Shown one piece after another: positions 33,526-41,215 of a DNA stretch of 64,000 nucleotides. Source of the stretch: CAIOZA01 sp964464375. GTDB taxonomy: Bacteria; Bacteroidota; Ignavibacteria; Kapaibacteriales; UBA2268. Position 1 is the first letter of the stretch; each line of letters begins with the position of its first letter. The notes beneath the pieces are model-generated. The model had not been told where the DNA came from. It searched no databases and saw only the letters and a program-made list of their open reading frames with translations. A program made the position numbers and the translations under genes. Location: assembly GCA_964464375.1 (NCBI GenBank), contig CAYXFU010000013.1, forward strand, positions 30,432-94,431, read 5' to 3'.

Positions 33526-34920
33526 CTAACCTCTTCTAAAATGTTCTTTACCAGAGTGTGACTGTGAGAATGAATCGCGAAGACCGATCATTATCTTTTC
33601 AGAAATTTCTTCTGCAACAACTTTCTTAATATTATCATCACTTGTCATATATTCTGAAATAGCTCTTTCAACTCTGTTTTTAATTATGTCAGCAGACTGT
33701 CCCACTAATACATTGGAGAGCTGGTGCATATCAAATGACTGCTTTTGAAGTTCTTCGAGTTGTGAGCGGTTTGCATCTTCCATTTTCTTAAGCATCTTAT
33801 CCATACGTTCTTCTTCTTCTGTATAAATCAAGGTAATAGCTAAAAGCGCAAGCATCGAAAATTCAAGGAAGATTGATAACATAATGAATGAAGGTCTTTG
33901 TGCCGGAATAAATTTCAAACCACGAATACCAACAGCAACGATAAGAATAGCGGCACCACCATAGGCAAGACCTGTAACATTGTTTGAATACTTTTCTGTA
34001 AAGTGATGAGCCATATAAAGTCTTAAGCCCTTCATAACGAGCATGTGGTTATGTCTCCAAAGAAGACCGTCCATAGTATCTTCAATTTCTTTTATAAGGA
34101 AATCTGAATAATATTCTTTAATTCTTGTGAATAAAGATTCCCTTCTGAATAAAACTACATCAGTATTGTCATCGAAAATATCTTCAAATCTAAGACCTTG
34201 CTTTGGATCGGCTAATTCACCGGTAATAGTTCTATCCCACACATTACGGAATACTCTTTCAACATCCATTCTGTNNNNNNNNNNCATTCTGTCTTTTTCC
34301 GACAATTTTGTATCCGGCATAGTGAGAATATCAACCACTTCATCAGTAAATCCAGTCTGCAATCTGATTTTGGATTGAGTTTCAGTAATCTGCCGATCAA
34401 ACAGAACAGCCATAAATCCAAGACTTGTCGGCAGGAACATGGTGAAAAATATCGTAATGACAACCGCAAGTACAAGCGCAAGAATCCAGAATCCTACCCA
34501 TGGTTCGAGGTAAATAGGGTTTTCTCCCAAAACATCTGATTTAACATACCATTCAGATGAGCTTTTGGTATACCCATTTTGTTTTTCATTTCTTTTCTGA
34601 AAAGAAAAATCAAAAATATATTCTTTGTCAATCAATTCCTTCTTTACTTCGACTCTTCCTTGCTTCATTATGTTTTCGGCTTTTTCTTTTGTTGTGGAAG
34701 CCCAAACAAGTCCTTCGAACTGAACAAAACCTACTTTTTCTAATTTTTCAGGATTTGGCTTAAATAGGGGAAGCACAAAGGCTGAAACTCCGTACGGAAT
34801 TACCTGTAACTGAAAGAATAAAAACAATACAACCATTAAAACAGTGGCAAACGCAACGTGCTGAACGCTCAGTTTTTCTCGTTTGACCGACTTATGCTGC
34901 GGGAATGTTGATTTAGCCAT
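33526..34920 (-). CDS. unrecognised polytopic membrane protein (assembly gap inside)
   Basis: A 464-residue protein (with four unknown residues) that I cannot assign. It has one hydrophobic helix at about 25-46 and a periplasmic-looking stretch with a Trp-rich end (SSSEWYV). A long hydrophobic segment lies near 150-175, then a cytoplasmic region with DILTMPDTKLSE and FRRESLFTRIKEYY. Two more helices lie near 325-365, and a coiled-coil Lys/Glu/Gln tail follows at about 370-450. The frame crosses the 10-N gap at 34275-34284 without breaking. The ATG has GAGGAG ahead. A scaffold or motor-associated envelope protein is possible, but nothing proves it. Confidence 0.7.
   Translation of the reverse strand: MAKSTFPQHKSVKREKLSVQHVAFATVLMVVLFLFFQLQVIPYGVSAFVLPLFKPNPEKLEKVGFVQFEGLVWASTTKEKAENIMKQGRVEVKKELIDKEYIFDFSFQKRNEKQNGYTKSSSEWYVKSDVLGENPIYLEPWVGFWILALVLAVVITIFFTMFLPTSLGFMAVLFDRQITETQSKIRLQTGFTDEVVDILTMPDTKLSEKDRMXXXXRMDVERVFRNVWDRTITGELADPKQGLRFEDIFDDNTDVVLFRRESLFTRIKEYYSDFLIKEIEDTMDGLLWRHNHMLVMKGLRLYMAHHFTEKYSNNVTGLAYGGAAILIVAVGIRGLKFIPAQRPSFIMLSIFLEFSMLALLAITLIYTEEEERMDKMLKKMEDANRSQLEELQKQSFDMHQLSNVLVGQSADIIKNRVERAISEYMTSDDNIKKVVAEEISEKIMIGLRDSFSQSHSGKEHFRRG
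34275..34284. other. assembly gap of 10 Ns inside the membrane-protein gene
   Basis: Ten unresolved bases. The 8 bases before the gap (34267-34274, CATTCTGT) are identical to the 8 bases after it (34285-34292). If the contig ends simply overlap, merging removes 18 bases, exactly six codons, and leaves the reading frame open. Confidence 0.95.
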
Positions 34921-35131
34921 TATTAATGCTACTCCTCATTTATTTATATAAAACCTATTTTTGCAAAATCAATTAGTTCTTAAATTAAGAAAATAGTTTA
35001 ATTATTAAAAAATAATTCTTTTCTTTTTCATAATCTTTTTCCTTTTTTAGAATTTTAATTATTCACTAATTTATCATGTACAAATTATATTAGTAAGTTG
35101 TTAAATTAAATAACGTATTATGTGATTTTTT

Positions 35132-35172
35132 TGTAGTAGTACAGCTAAAAGGTTGTAGTATTAAATGCTACA
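35132..35172. promoter_or_regulatory. paired dyad elements upstream of the pspC-like gene
   Basis: A 19-base dyad, TGTAGTATT-A-AATGCTACA (35154-35172), has one T/G mismatch. A shorter TGTA-x4-TACA element (35132-35143) lies about 25 bases upstream, centre to centre. Both lie about 50-80 bases upstream of the start site predicted from the TATTTTTG box. They look like tandem operator or activator sites. The gap 34921-35292 holds nothing else that I can see. Confidence 0.4.
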
Positions 35173-35211
35173 CTAAATTGTTATGTCAGAGAATTGAAAA
35201 TTCTCCAAATT

Positions 35212-35219
35212 TATTTTTG
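35212..35219 (+). promoter_or_regulatory. candidate promoter -7 box for the pspC-like operon
   Basis: TATTTTTG with a TTG 15 bases upstream. It implies a leader of about 67 bases before the ATG at 35293. Confidence 0.35.
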
Positions 35220-35292
35220 CAACATTATGAAATTTAATGCGTAAAGTATGTAAATAGAAAAGTTTCTTTTTCAAATACTATAGGGATAAATT

Positions 35293-35730
35293 ATGAATAA
35301 ACGACTTTACCGATCTTCTAGAGATAAAATGATTAGCGGAGTAGCTGCAGGGATTGCTGAATATTTTGATATTGACCCTGTAATAACAAGAGCAGGATTT
35401 GTTATTCTGACTCTCAGTGGTGGTGTCGGTGTTCTTGCTTACATTGTGCTATGGATCATAGTTCCTTATGATTACGAACTAAATGAAATCAAAACACAGG
35501 AGCCTGTTGCAAGTTCTTTTGAGCAAAACGTTCCTCCTGAGAGAGAAGCAAATCATAGTTTTACAAAAAATTATTTAGCTGCCGGAATTCTAATTTTTAT
35601 CGGATTAATCATGCTTATTGATAATTTTGTAGATATTTCCATGAGGCATGTTATACCCTCAATACTGATATTGATAGGAATTTTTATCTTGATAAGAAGC
35701 AATAAGAAAAGCCAAAGGGAGATATTATGA
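35293..35730 (+). CDS. PspC domain protein
   Basis: A 145-residue membrane protein. A PspC domain occupies 1-65 (KRLYRSSRDKMISGVAAG, YFDIDP, and a hydrophobic helix ending IIVPYD). A charged linker and two further hydrophobic helices in 95-138 follow. PspC proteins sense or relay envelope stress (phage-shock or Lia-type responses). It overlaps the next gene by ATGA (35727-35730), so the two are coupled. The upstream gap carries a TATTTTTG box and a dyad pair, suggesting regulated expression. Confidence 0.88.
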   Translation: MNKRLYRSSRDKMISGVAAGIAEYFDIDPVITRAGFVILTLSGGVGVLAYIVLWIIVPYDYELNEIKTQEPVASSFEQNVPPEREANHSFTKNYLAAGILIFIGLIMLIDNFVDISMRHVIPSILILIGIFILIRSNKKSQREIL

Positions 35731-36662
35731 CAAAGAAACAGGTGTATTGGGGTGTTTTTCTGATTACAATGGGTGGGTTATTACTAATCCATAGTTTTGG
35801 ATGGCTAACATGTGATTTTGGTATGTTTTTAAGATTATGGCCCTTGTTTTTTATTTTCTGGGGACTCTCTCTTTTGAAACTGCCGGATATCTTCCGAAAG
35901 ATACTTTCTGCTCTATCTGCTATTTTCCTTGCGTTACTAATTATTGCGATAATTACCGGTGGATGGGGCTATACCAAACATCATATCTTCCATTGGCATA
36001 ATGATGACAATTGCAGAATGGAATCTTCCTACAAGAAGTTTAATAGCTTTAATGAACCATTCGACTCGACGATCAAATCTGGAAATATCAGCTTAGATTT
36101 TGGTGCAGGTAATCTTATAATTGGAGATTCTACTAGTTATCTGATTTCGGGTAAAGGAACAATGGTTCAATTAAATGTCAACATGTCAGGAGATTCTACA
36201 AAAAGAGCCGAAGTTTCCTTCTCTTCCCCAAATAATAACCAAGTTATAAATCATTTTAAGTTCAATAACACACTCAATGTGAGTTTGAATTCACTTATTC
36301 CATGGAACCTGGAGGCTAATATTGGTGCGGCAGAAGCCAGAATGAACCTGACTAATTATAACACACCAAAGGTATCCATTGATTGTGGGGCGTGCGATCT
36401 AGAGCTCCAATTAGGAGATATTGCAAATGAACAGGAAGTAACAATTGAATGTGGTGCTTCGGATATCAAGATAATAGTTCCCGAAACATCAGGATGCAGG
36501 GTAACTTCCAATAGTGGACTTTCTAGCGAAAGTTTCGAAGGATTCACTGAGAAAAGTGAAAAACATGAAACTGATAATTATTCATCTGCTAGCAAAAAAA
36601 TAAATATCAACTTGTCCGGTGGTGTCTCTAGTTTCAGAATTCAAAAAGCCAAGAAGATCTAA
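35727..36662 (+). CDS. LiaF-like membrane protein with C-terminal toast-rack domain
   Basis: A 311-residue protein. Three or four hydrophobic helices occupy the first 85 residues (GVFLITMGGLLLIHSFGW, WPLFFIFWGL). A C-terminal all-beta region (about 110-311) consists of repeats such as LDFGAGNLIIGD, EANIGAAEARMNL, IDCGACDLELQL and IECGASDIKIIV. This is the toast-rack fold of LiaF/DUF4097-type envelope proteins. Coupling to PspC (ATGA) supports a cell-envelope stress or membrane-status role. Its end overlaps the convergent nadD by four bases. Confidence 0.78.
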   Translation: MTKKQVYWGVFLITMGGLLLIHSFGWLTCDFGMFLRLWPLFFIFWGLSLLKLPDIFRKILSALSAIFLALLIIAIITGGWGYTKHHIFHWHNDDNCRMESSYKKFNSFNEPFDSTIKSGNISLDFGAGNLIIGDSTSYLISGKGTMVQLNVNMSGDSTKRAEVSFSSPNNNQVINHFKFNNTLNVSLNSLIPWNLEANIGAAEARMNLTNYNTPKVSIDCGACDLELQLGDIANEQEVTIECGASDIKIIVPETSGCRVTSNSGLSSESFEGFTEKSEKHETDNYSSASKKININLSGGVSSFRIQKAKKI

Positions 36663-37258
36663 AGATAAAGATTATTCTCAATGATATAGGAATTAACCTT
36701 ATCTGGAACTAATCCTTCGATACTTTTACCATCAGTTAGTCTTTCTCTGATCAAGCTTGATGAAATATCGATAGCCGGAACCTCAAGGAGTTTCGGCTTT
36801 TTGAATTGAGGATAGCTCTCCAATAGTTCAGATAATTCAACTTCATTCATTTCTTGATTTCTGTTCTCAATCACTAAAGTAACAAATTCAATTATTCGCT
36901 GATAGTCCTTCCAATTCTGAAAATGTACTGCCTGATCAGTTCCAATCAACAAATAAAACTTTGCATTAGGATAAATATCATTCAAATACTCAACAAATTC
37001 GATAGTAAAAGAGACACCGCCTTTATTCAGTTCATAATTATCTACCACAACTTCGGGTGTATCTTCGAATGCCAAATTGATCAGATTCATTCTATGTTCA
37101 TTGCTTATCTTTGAGATTGCATCAGCTTTGAAAGGAGAAATATTTGCTGGATGAACAATACACTTTTCTAACCCGAATTTTTCAATAAAAAGCTTAGCAA
37201 CGCTGATATGCCCATTATGGACAGGATCAAAACTACCACCAAAAATTCCAATTCTCAT
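36659..37258 (-). CDS. nadD: nicotinate-nucleotide adenylyltransferase
   Basis: A 199-residue nucleotidyltransferase of NAD synthesis (nicotinate mononucleotide plus ATP to deamido-NAD). It has the N-terminal GGSFDPVHNGH motif (6-16; His13 and His16 of the HxGH), the LLIGTDQAVHFQNW segment near 101-114 and the C-terminal ISSSLIRERL motif. The length is typical. It follows the HAD gene by nine bases, so the two form an operon, and it overlaps the convergent toast-rack gene by four bases. Confidence 0.94.
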   Translation of the reverse strand: MRIGIFGGSFDPVHNGHISVAKLFIEKFGLEKCIVHPANISPFKADAISKISNEHRMNLINLAFEDTPEVVVDNYELNKGGVSFTIEFVEYLNDIYPNAKFYLLIGTDQAVHFQNWKDYQRIIEFVTLVIENRNQEMNEVELSELLESYPQFKKPKLLEVPAIDISSSLIRERLTDGKSIEGLVPDKVNSYIIENNLYL

Positions 37259-37267
37259 TTTAATATC

Positions 37268-38011
37268 CTAATAATTAATTGATTTAATTTGGGAAAGAAT
37301 TTCTTCCCAAGTTTTTGCTTCAAAATCGGCAAGCGATTTTATAGGGTTATTGCCATTCAGCATTGCTGTCGGATCACCGGTAAAGCGAATTGCCTTCATT
37401 CCAAGATTTTTAGCTCCTACTATGTCAGTTTCTTCAATATCTCCCACATGAAGAGCTTCACCAGGTGAGCATTCAAGCGCATTAAGTATTTTTTGATATG
37501 CTTTAGGATGTGGTTTAGATACTCCGGTTTCATCACTGAAACTGAATTCAGAAAAATATCTAAGGATATCATTCTCCTGTAGAAGTCTTCTCAATGTTCT
37601 ACCTGGAGAAAATCCAGTATCGGAGATGATAGCTAATAAGTAATTATTAGACAACTCGTCAAGAGCATCCTCTATACCCGGTAAAAGTTTTGGAGGATGA
37701 TAAAGAACAGAATCACCAAAGGATTCAACTAAAGCACTCATTGAATCTTCATTAGGTTCCAGATGTAGTGTTCTCCAGAAGTATCTTACTGTTTCGTCAG
37801 TAGAAGGAGTACGGTATTCTGATTTCCATATTGTATTAAAATACTCCCATGATGATTTCATTGCATTCTTATAATCTTCTTCAGAAATAGATGCGTTTAT
37901 TAGAATCATCTGATTACGGAATTCGGAGATTCTATATTCATTTCGAGCAGTCCCATTGCTTGAATCAAAAATTGTATTCCAAAAGTCTATTGTTATAACC
38001 TTTAAAGCCAT
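37268..38011 (-). CDS. HAD-superfamily hydrolase with altered motif I
   Basis: A 247-residue HAD protein. Motif I is DFWNT, so the second Asp of the usual DxDxT is Trp. A helical C1 cap follows. Motif II lies in AIISDTG and motif IV in HVGDIEETDIVGAKNLG. A bulky residue at that position is typical of dehalogenase-like or DxWxT HAD families and argues against a standard phosphatase mechanism with general acid Asp. The substrate is unknown. It lies upstream of nadD in the same operon. Confidence 0.78.
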   Translation of the reverse strand: MALKVITIDFWNTIFDSSNGTARNEYRISEFRNQMILINASISEEDYKNAMKSSWEYFNTIWKSEYRTPSTDETVRYFWRTLHLEPNEDSMSALVESFGDSVLYHPPKLLPGIEDALDELSNNYLLAIISDTGFSPGRTLRRLLQENDILRYFSEFSFSDETGVSKPHPKAYQKILNALECSPGEALHVGDIEETDIVGAKNLGMKAIRFTGDPTAMLNGNNPIKSLADFEAKTWEEILSQIKSINY

Positions 38012-38104
38012 TTTTGCCTGTATTTAATACACATCTTATAATAATAAAATTATCAATTTCTACAAATGACAAATATTATGTATATTATCGAACTTATGAG
38101 GATT

Positions 38105-38112
38105 TAATTTTG
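38105..38112 (+). promoter_or_regulatory. candidate promoter -7 box for the ABC ATPase gene
   Basis: TAATTTTG lies 20 bases ahead of the ATG at 38133. No convincing -33 element is seen. Confidence 0.25.
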
Positions 38113-38132
38113 AAATTTGTATCAAAAATTTT

Positions 38133-38816
38133 ATGGAAATAATAAAACTAGAAAATGTTAACAGAATCTACTCTAATAATGGTGCCCCATATACTGCACT
38201 GACTGATATCAATTTGTCAATTTCAAAGCAGGAATTGGTTGTGGTTTCCGGCAAAAGTGGATCTGGAAAAACATCTCTCTTGAATATTATCGGTACACTT
38301 GATAAGCCAACATCAGGATTTGTATCAATTTTTGGTGAACGTATTTCTATAAAAAATAAACTGGCTTTATCTTATCTGAGACATCAGAAATTTGGATTTG
38401 TATTTCAGGTATTTAATCTTATTCCAGCTCTAAATTCATTCGAGAATATTGAATACCCATTAATTCTAGCAGGCGTTAATGCAGAGGACAGAGAAGAGAG
38501 AGTGCAATCAGTAATTGATGAGTTAGACTTAAACGATATCACTTCAAAGAAACCCTATCAATTGAGTAGTGGACAGCAACAAAAAATAGCAATAGCAAGA
38601 GCAATAGTTAATCAACCGGAAATTATTCTGGCAGATGAACCATCGGCAAACCTTGAAACTGAATCAAGATATGAAATCTACAAAATTTTTCGGAAATTAA
38701 ACGAAGAAAAAAAAATCTGTATTATATTAGCAACCCACGATGAACTTGCGATTCCCTTTGCTAAAAGATTAATTATCCTTGAAAATGGATTGATTAAAAG
38801 TGATAAAGTTAACTAG
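38133..38816 (+). CDS. ABC transporter ATPase, LolD/MacB-like
   Basis: A 227-residue soluble ATPase. Walker A is GKSGSGKTS (40-48), and a Q-loop lies in FGFVFQVFNLIPAL. The signature LSSGQQQKIAIARA is followed by Walker B (EIILADEP) and the H-loop (ILATHDE). The sequence style matches the LolD/MacB/FtsE branch, which drives mechanotransmission by FtsX-like permeases rather than bulk transport. No permease gene is adjacent. The next gene, an outer-membrane barrel protein, starts inside this frame, so the pair is translationally coupled. Confidence 0.9.
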   Translation: MEIIKLENVNRIYSNNGAPYTALTDINLSISKQELVVVSGKSGSGKTSLLNIIGTLDKPTSGFVSIFGERISIKNKLALSYLRHQKFGFVFQVFNLIPALNSFENIEYPLILAGVNAEDREERVQSVIDELDLNDITSKKPYQLSSGQQQKIAIARAIVNQPEIILADEPSANLETESRYEIYKIFRKLNEEKKICIILATHDELAIPFAKRLIILENGLIKSDKVN

Positions 38817-39945
38817 AATATTATTATTCTTCCTCCTTACTCTTAGAGCTCAGACTAGTGACTTCTCGGGTAGTTTAATAGATATTGCTGCATTTCAACA
38901 TTACACAAATTCTATCTATGATGAGGATTTACCAAATCAATACAGCAACAATTTTCTAAATCTATCTAGAATTAATTTGAATGGATATTTGGATATATCT
39001 GAATCCAGCAGAATAAATGTATCTTTGCAGGGAGATTTTATATTCAATAAAACAGCTTATAGCATCTTTAATTACATCTCACCTCAAACCTACCAAATTG
39101 ACAAAACAAGATACGATTACCGGGATAATATGAATCGTTCCGGAACTATTAGTATAAAAGAGTTGTATTATTATCATGATTTTAATTTCGTTAAAGTCAA
39201 ATTAGGCAGACAAATAATAGATTGGGGATACAATCGGTTTTGGAAAGGAACTGACTTGTTCTATCCAATTTTTGAACCTAACTATTTGAATCATGAAAAG
39301 CAAGGAGTTGATGCTCTAACTTTTGATTTTCAAGTAGATTCGACATCAAAATTTGAATTAATTGTTAACATCAACAGACTCTTTTCAAAATTCAATTATG
39401 TTGGAAAATATTCAATGATAAGTAATTTTTTGAATTATTCTGCAATTCTTGGTTACTTCGAATCCAAACCTATTGTGGGATTTGAGGTTTCCAGAAATGT
39501 GTGGGGCATTGATTTAAGAGGTGAAGGCATCTATTCTGTCAATACTCAAAGAAGAGATAGTAATCAATTGAATTTAGTGATTGGTGCTGATTATTCCCTA
39601 TCTAAAAATGTAAAAGTATCCACAGAATATTTAATTAATGGGAAAGGTCAAAATTGTAAATGCAGTTATAATCTGATTCAAATCAAAGATCAAAACATAT
39701 CAAATCTAGCTAAATACTACTTTTCTGAATCTGTTAATTGGATGATTACCAATAACTCCAACATCAATGCTACGTTTGTTCAAAATTTAAATGATAACAG
39801 CGGATATGTTCAGCTGAAAACGGGGTATTTGATATCTGATTTTATCACATTAGATCTTGCCGGGATGCTCAGTTATGGGAATCAATTTGATGAATTCTGG
39901 TACTATCCTTCTTCAATTTACTTTGCAATAAAATACCTGTTTTAA
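38800..39945 (+). CDS. predicted outer-membrane beta-barrel protein
   Basis: A 381-residue protein that starts at a GTG lying 17 bases inside the ABC ATPase gene. A short signal segment (RILLFFLLTLRAQ) is followed by a run of alternating strand motifs. KLGRQIIDWGYNRFWKGTDLF resembles the conserved loop of alginate-export or phosphate-porin-like barrels. The protein ends in an aromatic beta-strand (YFAIKYLF), the usual barrel-assembly signal. Coupling with an orphan LolD-like ATPase suggests an envelope export or lipid/lipoprotein sorting role, which is inference. Confidence 0.65.
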   Translation: MIKLTRILLFFLLTLRAQTSDFSGSLIDIAAFQHYTNSIYDEDLPNQYSNNFLNLSRINLNGYLDISESSRINVSLQGDFIFNKTAYSIFNYISPQTYQIDKTRYDYRDNMNRSGTISIKELYYYHDFNFVKVKLGRQIIDWGYNRFWKGTDLFYPIFEPNYLNHEKQGVDALTFDFQVDSTSKFELIVNINRLFSKFNYVGKYSMISNFLNYSAILGYFESKPIVGFEVSRNVWGIDLRGEGIYSVNTQRRDSNQLNLVIGADYSLSKNVKVSTEYLINGKGQNCKCSYNLIQIKDQNISNLAKYYFSESVNWMITNNSNINATFVQNLNDNSGYVQLKTGYLISDFITLDLAGMLSYGNQFDEFWYYPSSIYFAIKYLF

Positions 39946-39949
39946 TTAA

Positions 39950-40588
39950 TCATTTCAAAGCTGATGGACAAATATGATTTAGAGGACATTCAGAACATTT
40001 GGGTTTTCTTGCGTCACAAATATTTCTTCCGAAATTAATGAAATAGTGTGTGAATATCACCCAATCAGTTTTCGATACAATTTTCATTAATTCATATTCA
40101 ATTTTTTCGGGGTTTGTTGTTTGAACTAATCCAAGTCTATTACTAATTCTGATGACATGAGTATCCACAACAATTGCCGGTATATTGAATATATGCCCAA
40201 GTATAACATTAGCTGTTTTGCGCCCAACCCCTGGAAGTGTAAGTAGCTCATCCATAGTACCGGGAACTACACCATTAAATTTCTCAAGTAAGTCAAGACT
40301 CATGTCCTGAATATGTTTAGCTTTTGCTTTGTAAAATCCAGTTGAGAAAATCAACTGCTCGATTACTTCTAATGGTAGTTTTGCGAATTGTTCAGGTGTG
40401 TTGTACTTTTTAAAAACTTCAGCTGTAACTTTATTTACTCTAGCATCTGTGCATTGTGCTGAGAGAATTGTAGCAAATAGTAATTCAAATGGTGAACTGA
40501 ATGAAAGTTGAATCTTTGCGACAGGATACAACTTTGAAAGCTCTTCGATGAGAATGCTTACTATTTTTTTCTTATCTTTTTGTGTCAT
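39950..40588 (-). CDS. nth: endonuclease III
   Basis: A 212-residue DNA glycosylase/AP lyase for oxidised pyrimidines. The helix-hairpin-helix is LPGVGRKTANVIL, with the catalytic Lys in GRKTA. The catalytic Asp lies in VVDTHVIR. The C-terminal [4Fe-4S] loop has C-x6-C-x2-C-x5-C (CDARKPKCSECPLNHIC). The ATG at 40588 is preferred over a GTG at 40597. Either start overlaps the GT2 gene, whose stop is at 40572. Confidence 0.95.
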   Translation of the reverse strand: MTQKDKKKIVSILIEELSKLYPVAKIQLSFSSPFELLFATILSAQCTDARVNKVTAEVFKKYNTPEQFAKLPLEVIEQLIFSTGFYKAKAKHIQDMSLDLLEKFNGVVPGTMDELLTLPGVGRKTANVILGHIFNIPAIVVDTHVIRISNRLGLVQTTNPEKIEYELMKIVSKTDWVIFTHYFINFGRNICDARKPKCSECPLNHICPSALK

Positions 40589-41207
40589 TATATTCACTTA
40601 TTGAGTTACAAACTGAATCTTCTGATAATCTGTTATAAACATAGGTTGGTGCATCAACTTTCAATATATTTAAATTTAATTCTAAGAGTTTCTTCATGAG
40701 CAGATAATCTTCACCATAAGATACTATTGGAAATCCGCCAACTTTCTTCAATATTTCTTTTTTAATAAAAAAAGTACCACCGATATAGCAATCTTTCAAA
40801 TGAATCATTTTGCTTGTATTATTTATGTCAGGGACAAGTTCAGACCCAATAATTTCGCATCCGCCATGCAGAACATCTATAGCAGGATTATTTTGTAAAA
40901 TTTCATGCCGAGTTTGTAAATGCTCTTCTTTGTAGTGATCATCAGAATCCAAGATTGTTACGAATTTTCCTGAAGCTTTTTCAAGGCCATAATTCCTTGC
41001 TGAAGCTGCTCCAGAGTTGTTTTGATAATAGTTAGATATTCTTTTGTCAGACAAATACTTTTTAATCGAATCAAATGTATTATCTGTACTCCCATCATCA
41101 ATAATAATCAGCTCCCAATCAGCAAATGATTGATTAATCACTGATTCAATGGCATTTGGTAAGATATTAGCCCGATTAAAAGTACAAAGTAAGATTGAAA
41201 AAAACAT
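40572..41207 (-). CDS. glycosyltransferase family 2
   Basis: A 211-residue GT-A-fold enzyme. It has the ILLCTFNRANIL nucleotide-binding start, the DDGSTDN motif at about 38-44, the SGAASARNYGLEKASG helix and the metal-binding DSDD near 88-91. It is short: the C-terminal part of larger GT2 proteins is missing, yet the catalytic core is complete. It overlaps nth and lies nine bases after the CocE-type gene. The transferred sugar is unknown. Confidence 0.88.
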   Translation of the reverse strand: MFFSILLCTFNRANILPNAIESVINQSFADWELIIIDDGSTDNTFDSIKKYLSDKRISNYYQNNSGAASARNYGLEKASGKFVTILDSDDHYKEEHLQTRHEILQNNPAIDVLHGGCEIIGSELVPDINNTSKMIHLKDCYIGGTFFIKKEILKKVGGFPIVSYGEDYLLMKKLLELNLNILKVDAPTYVYNRLSEDSVCNSISEYNDTKR

Positions 41208-41215
41208 ATATTTTT

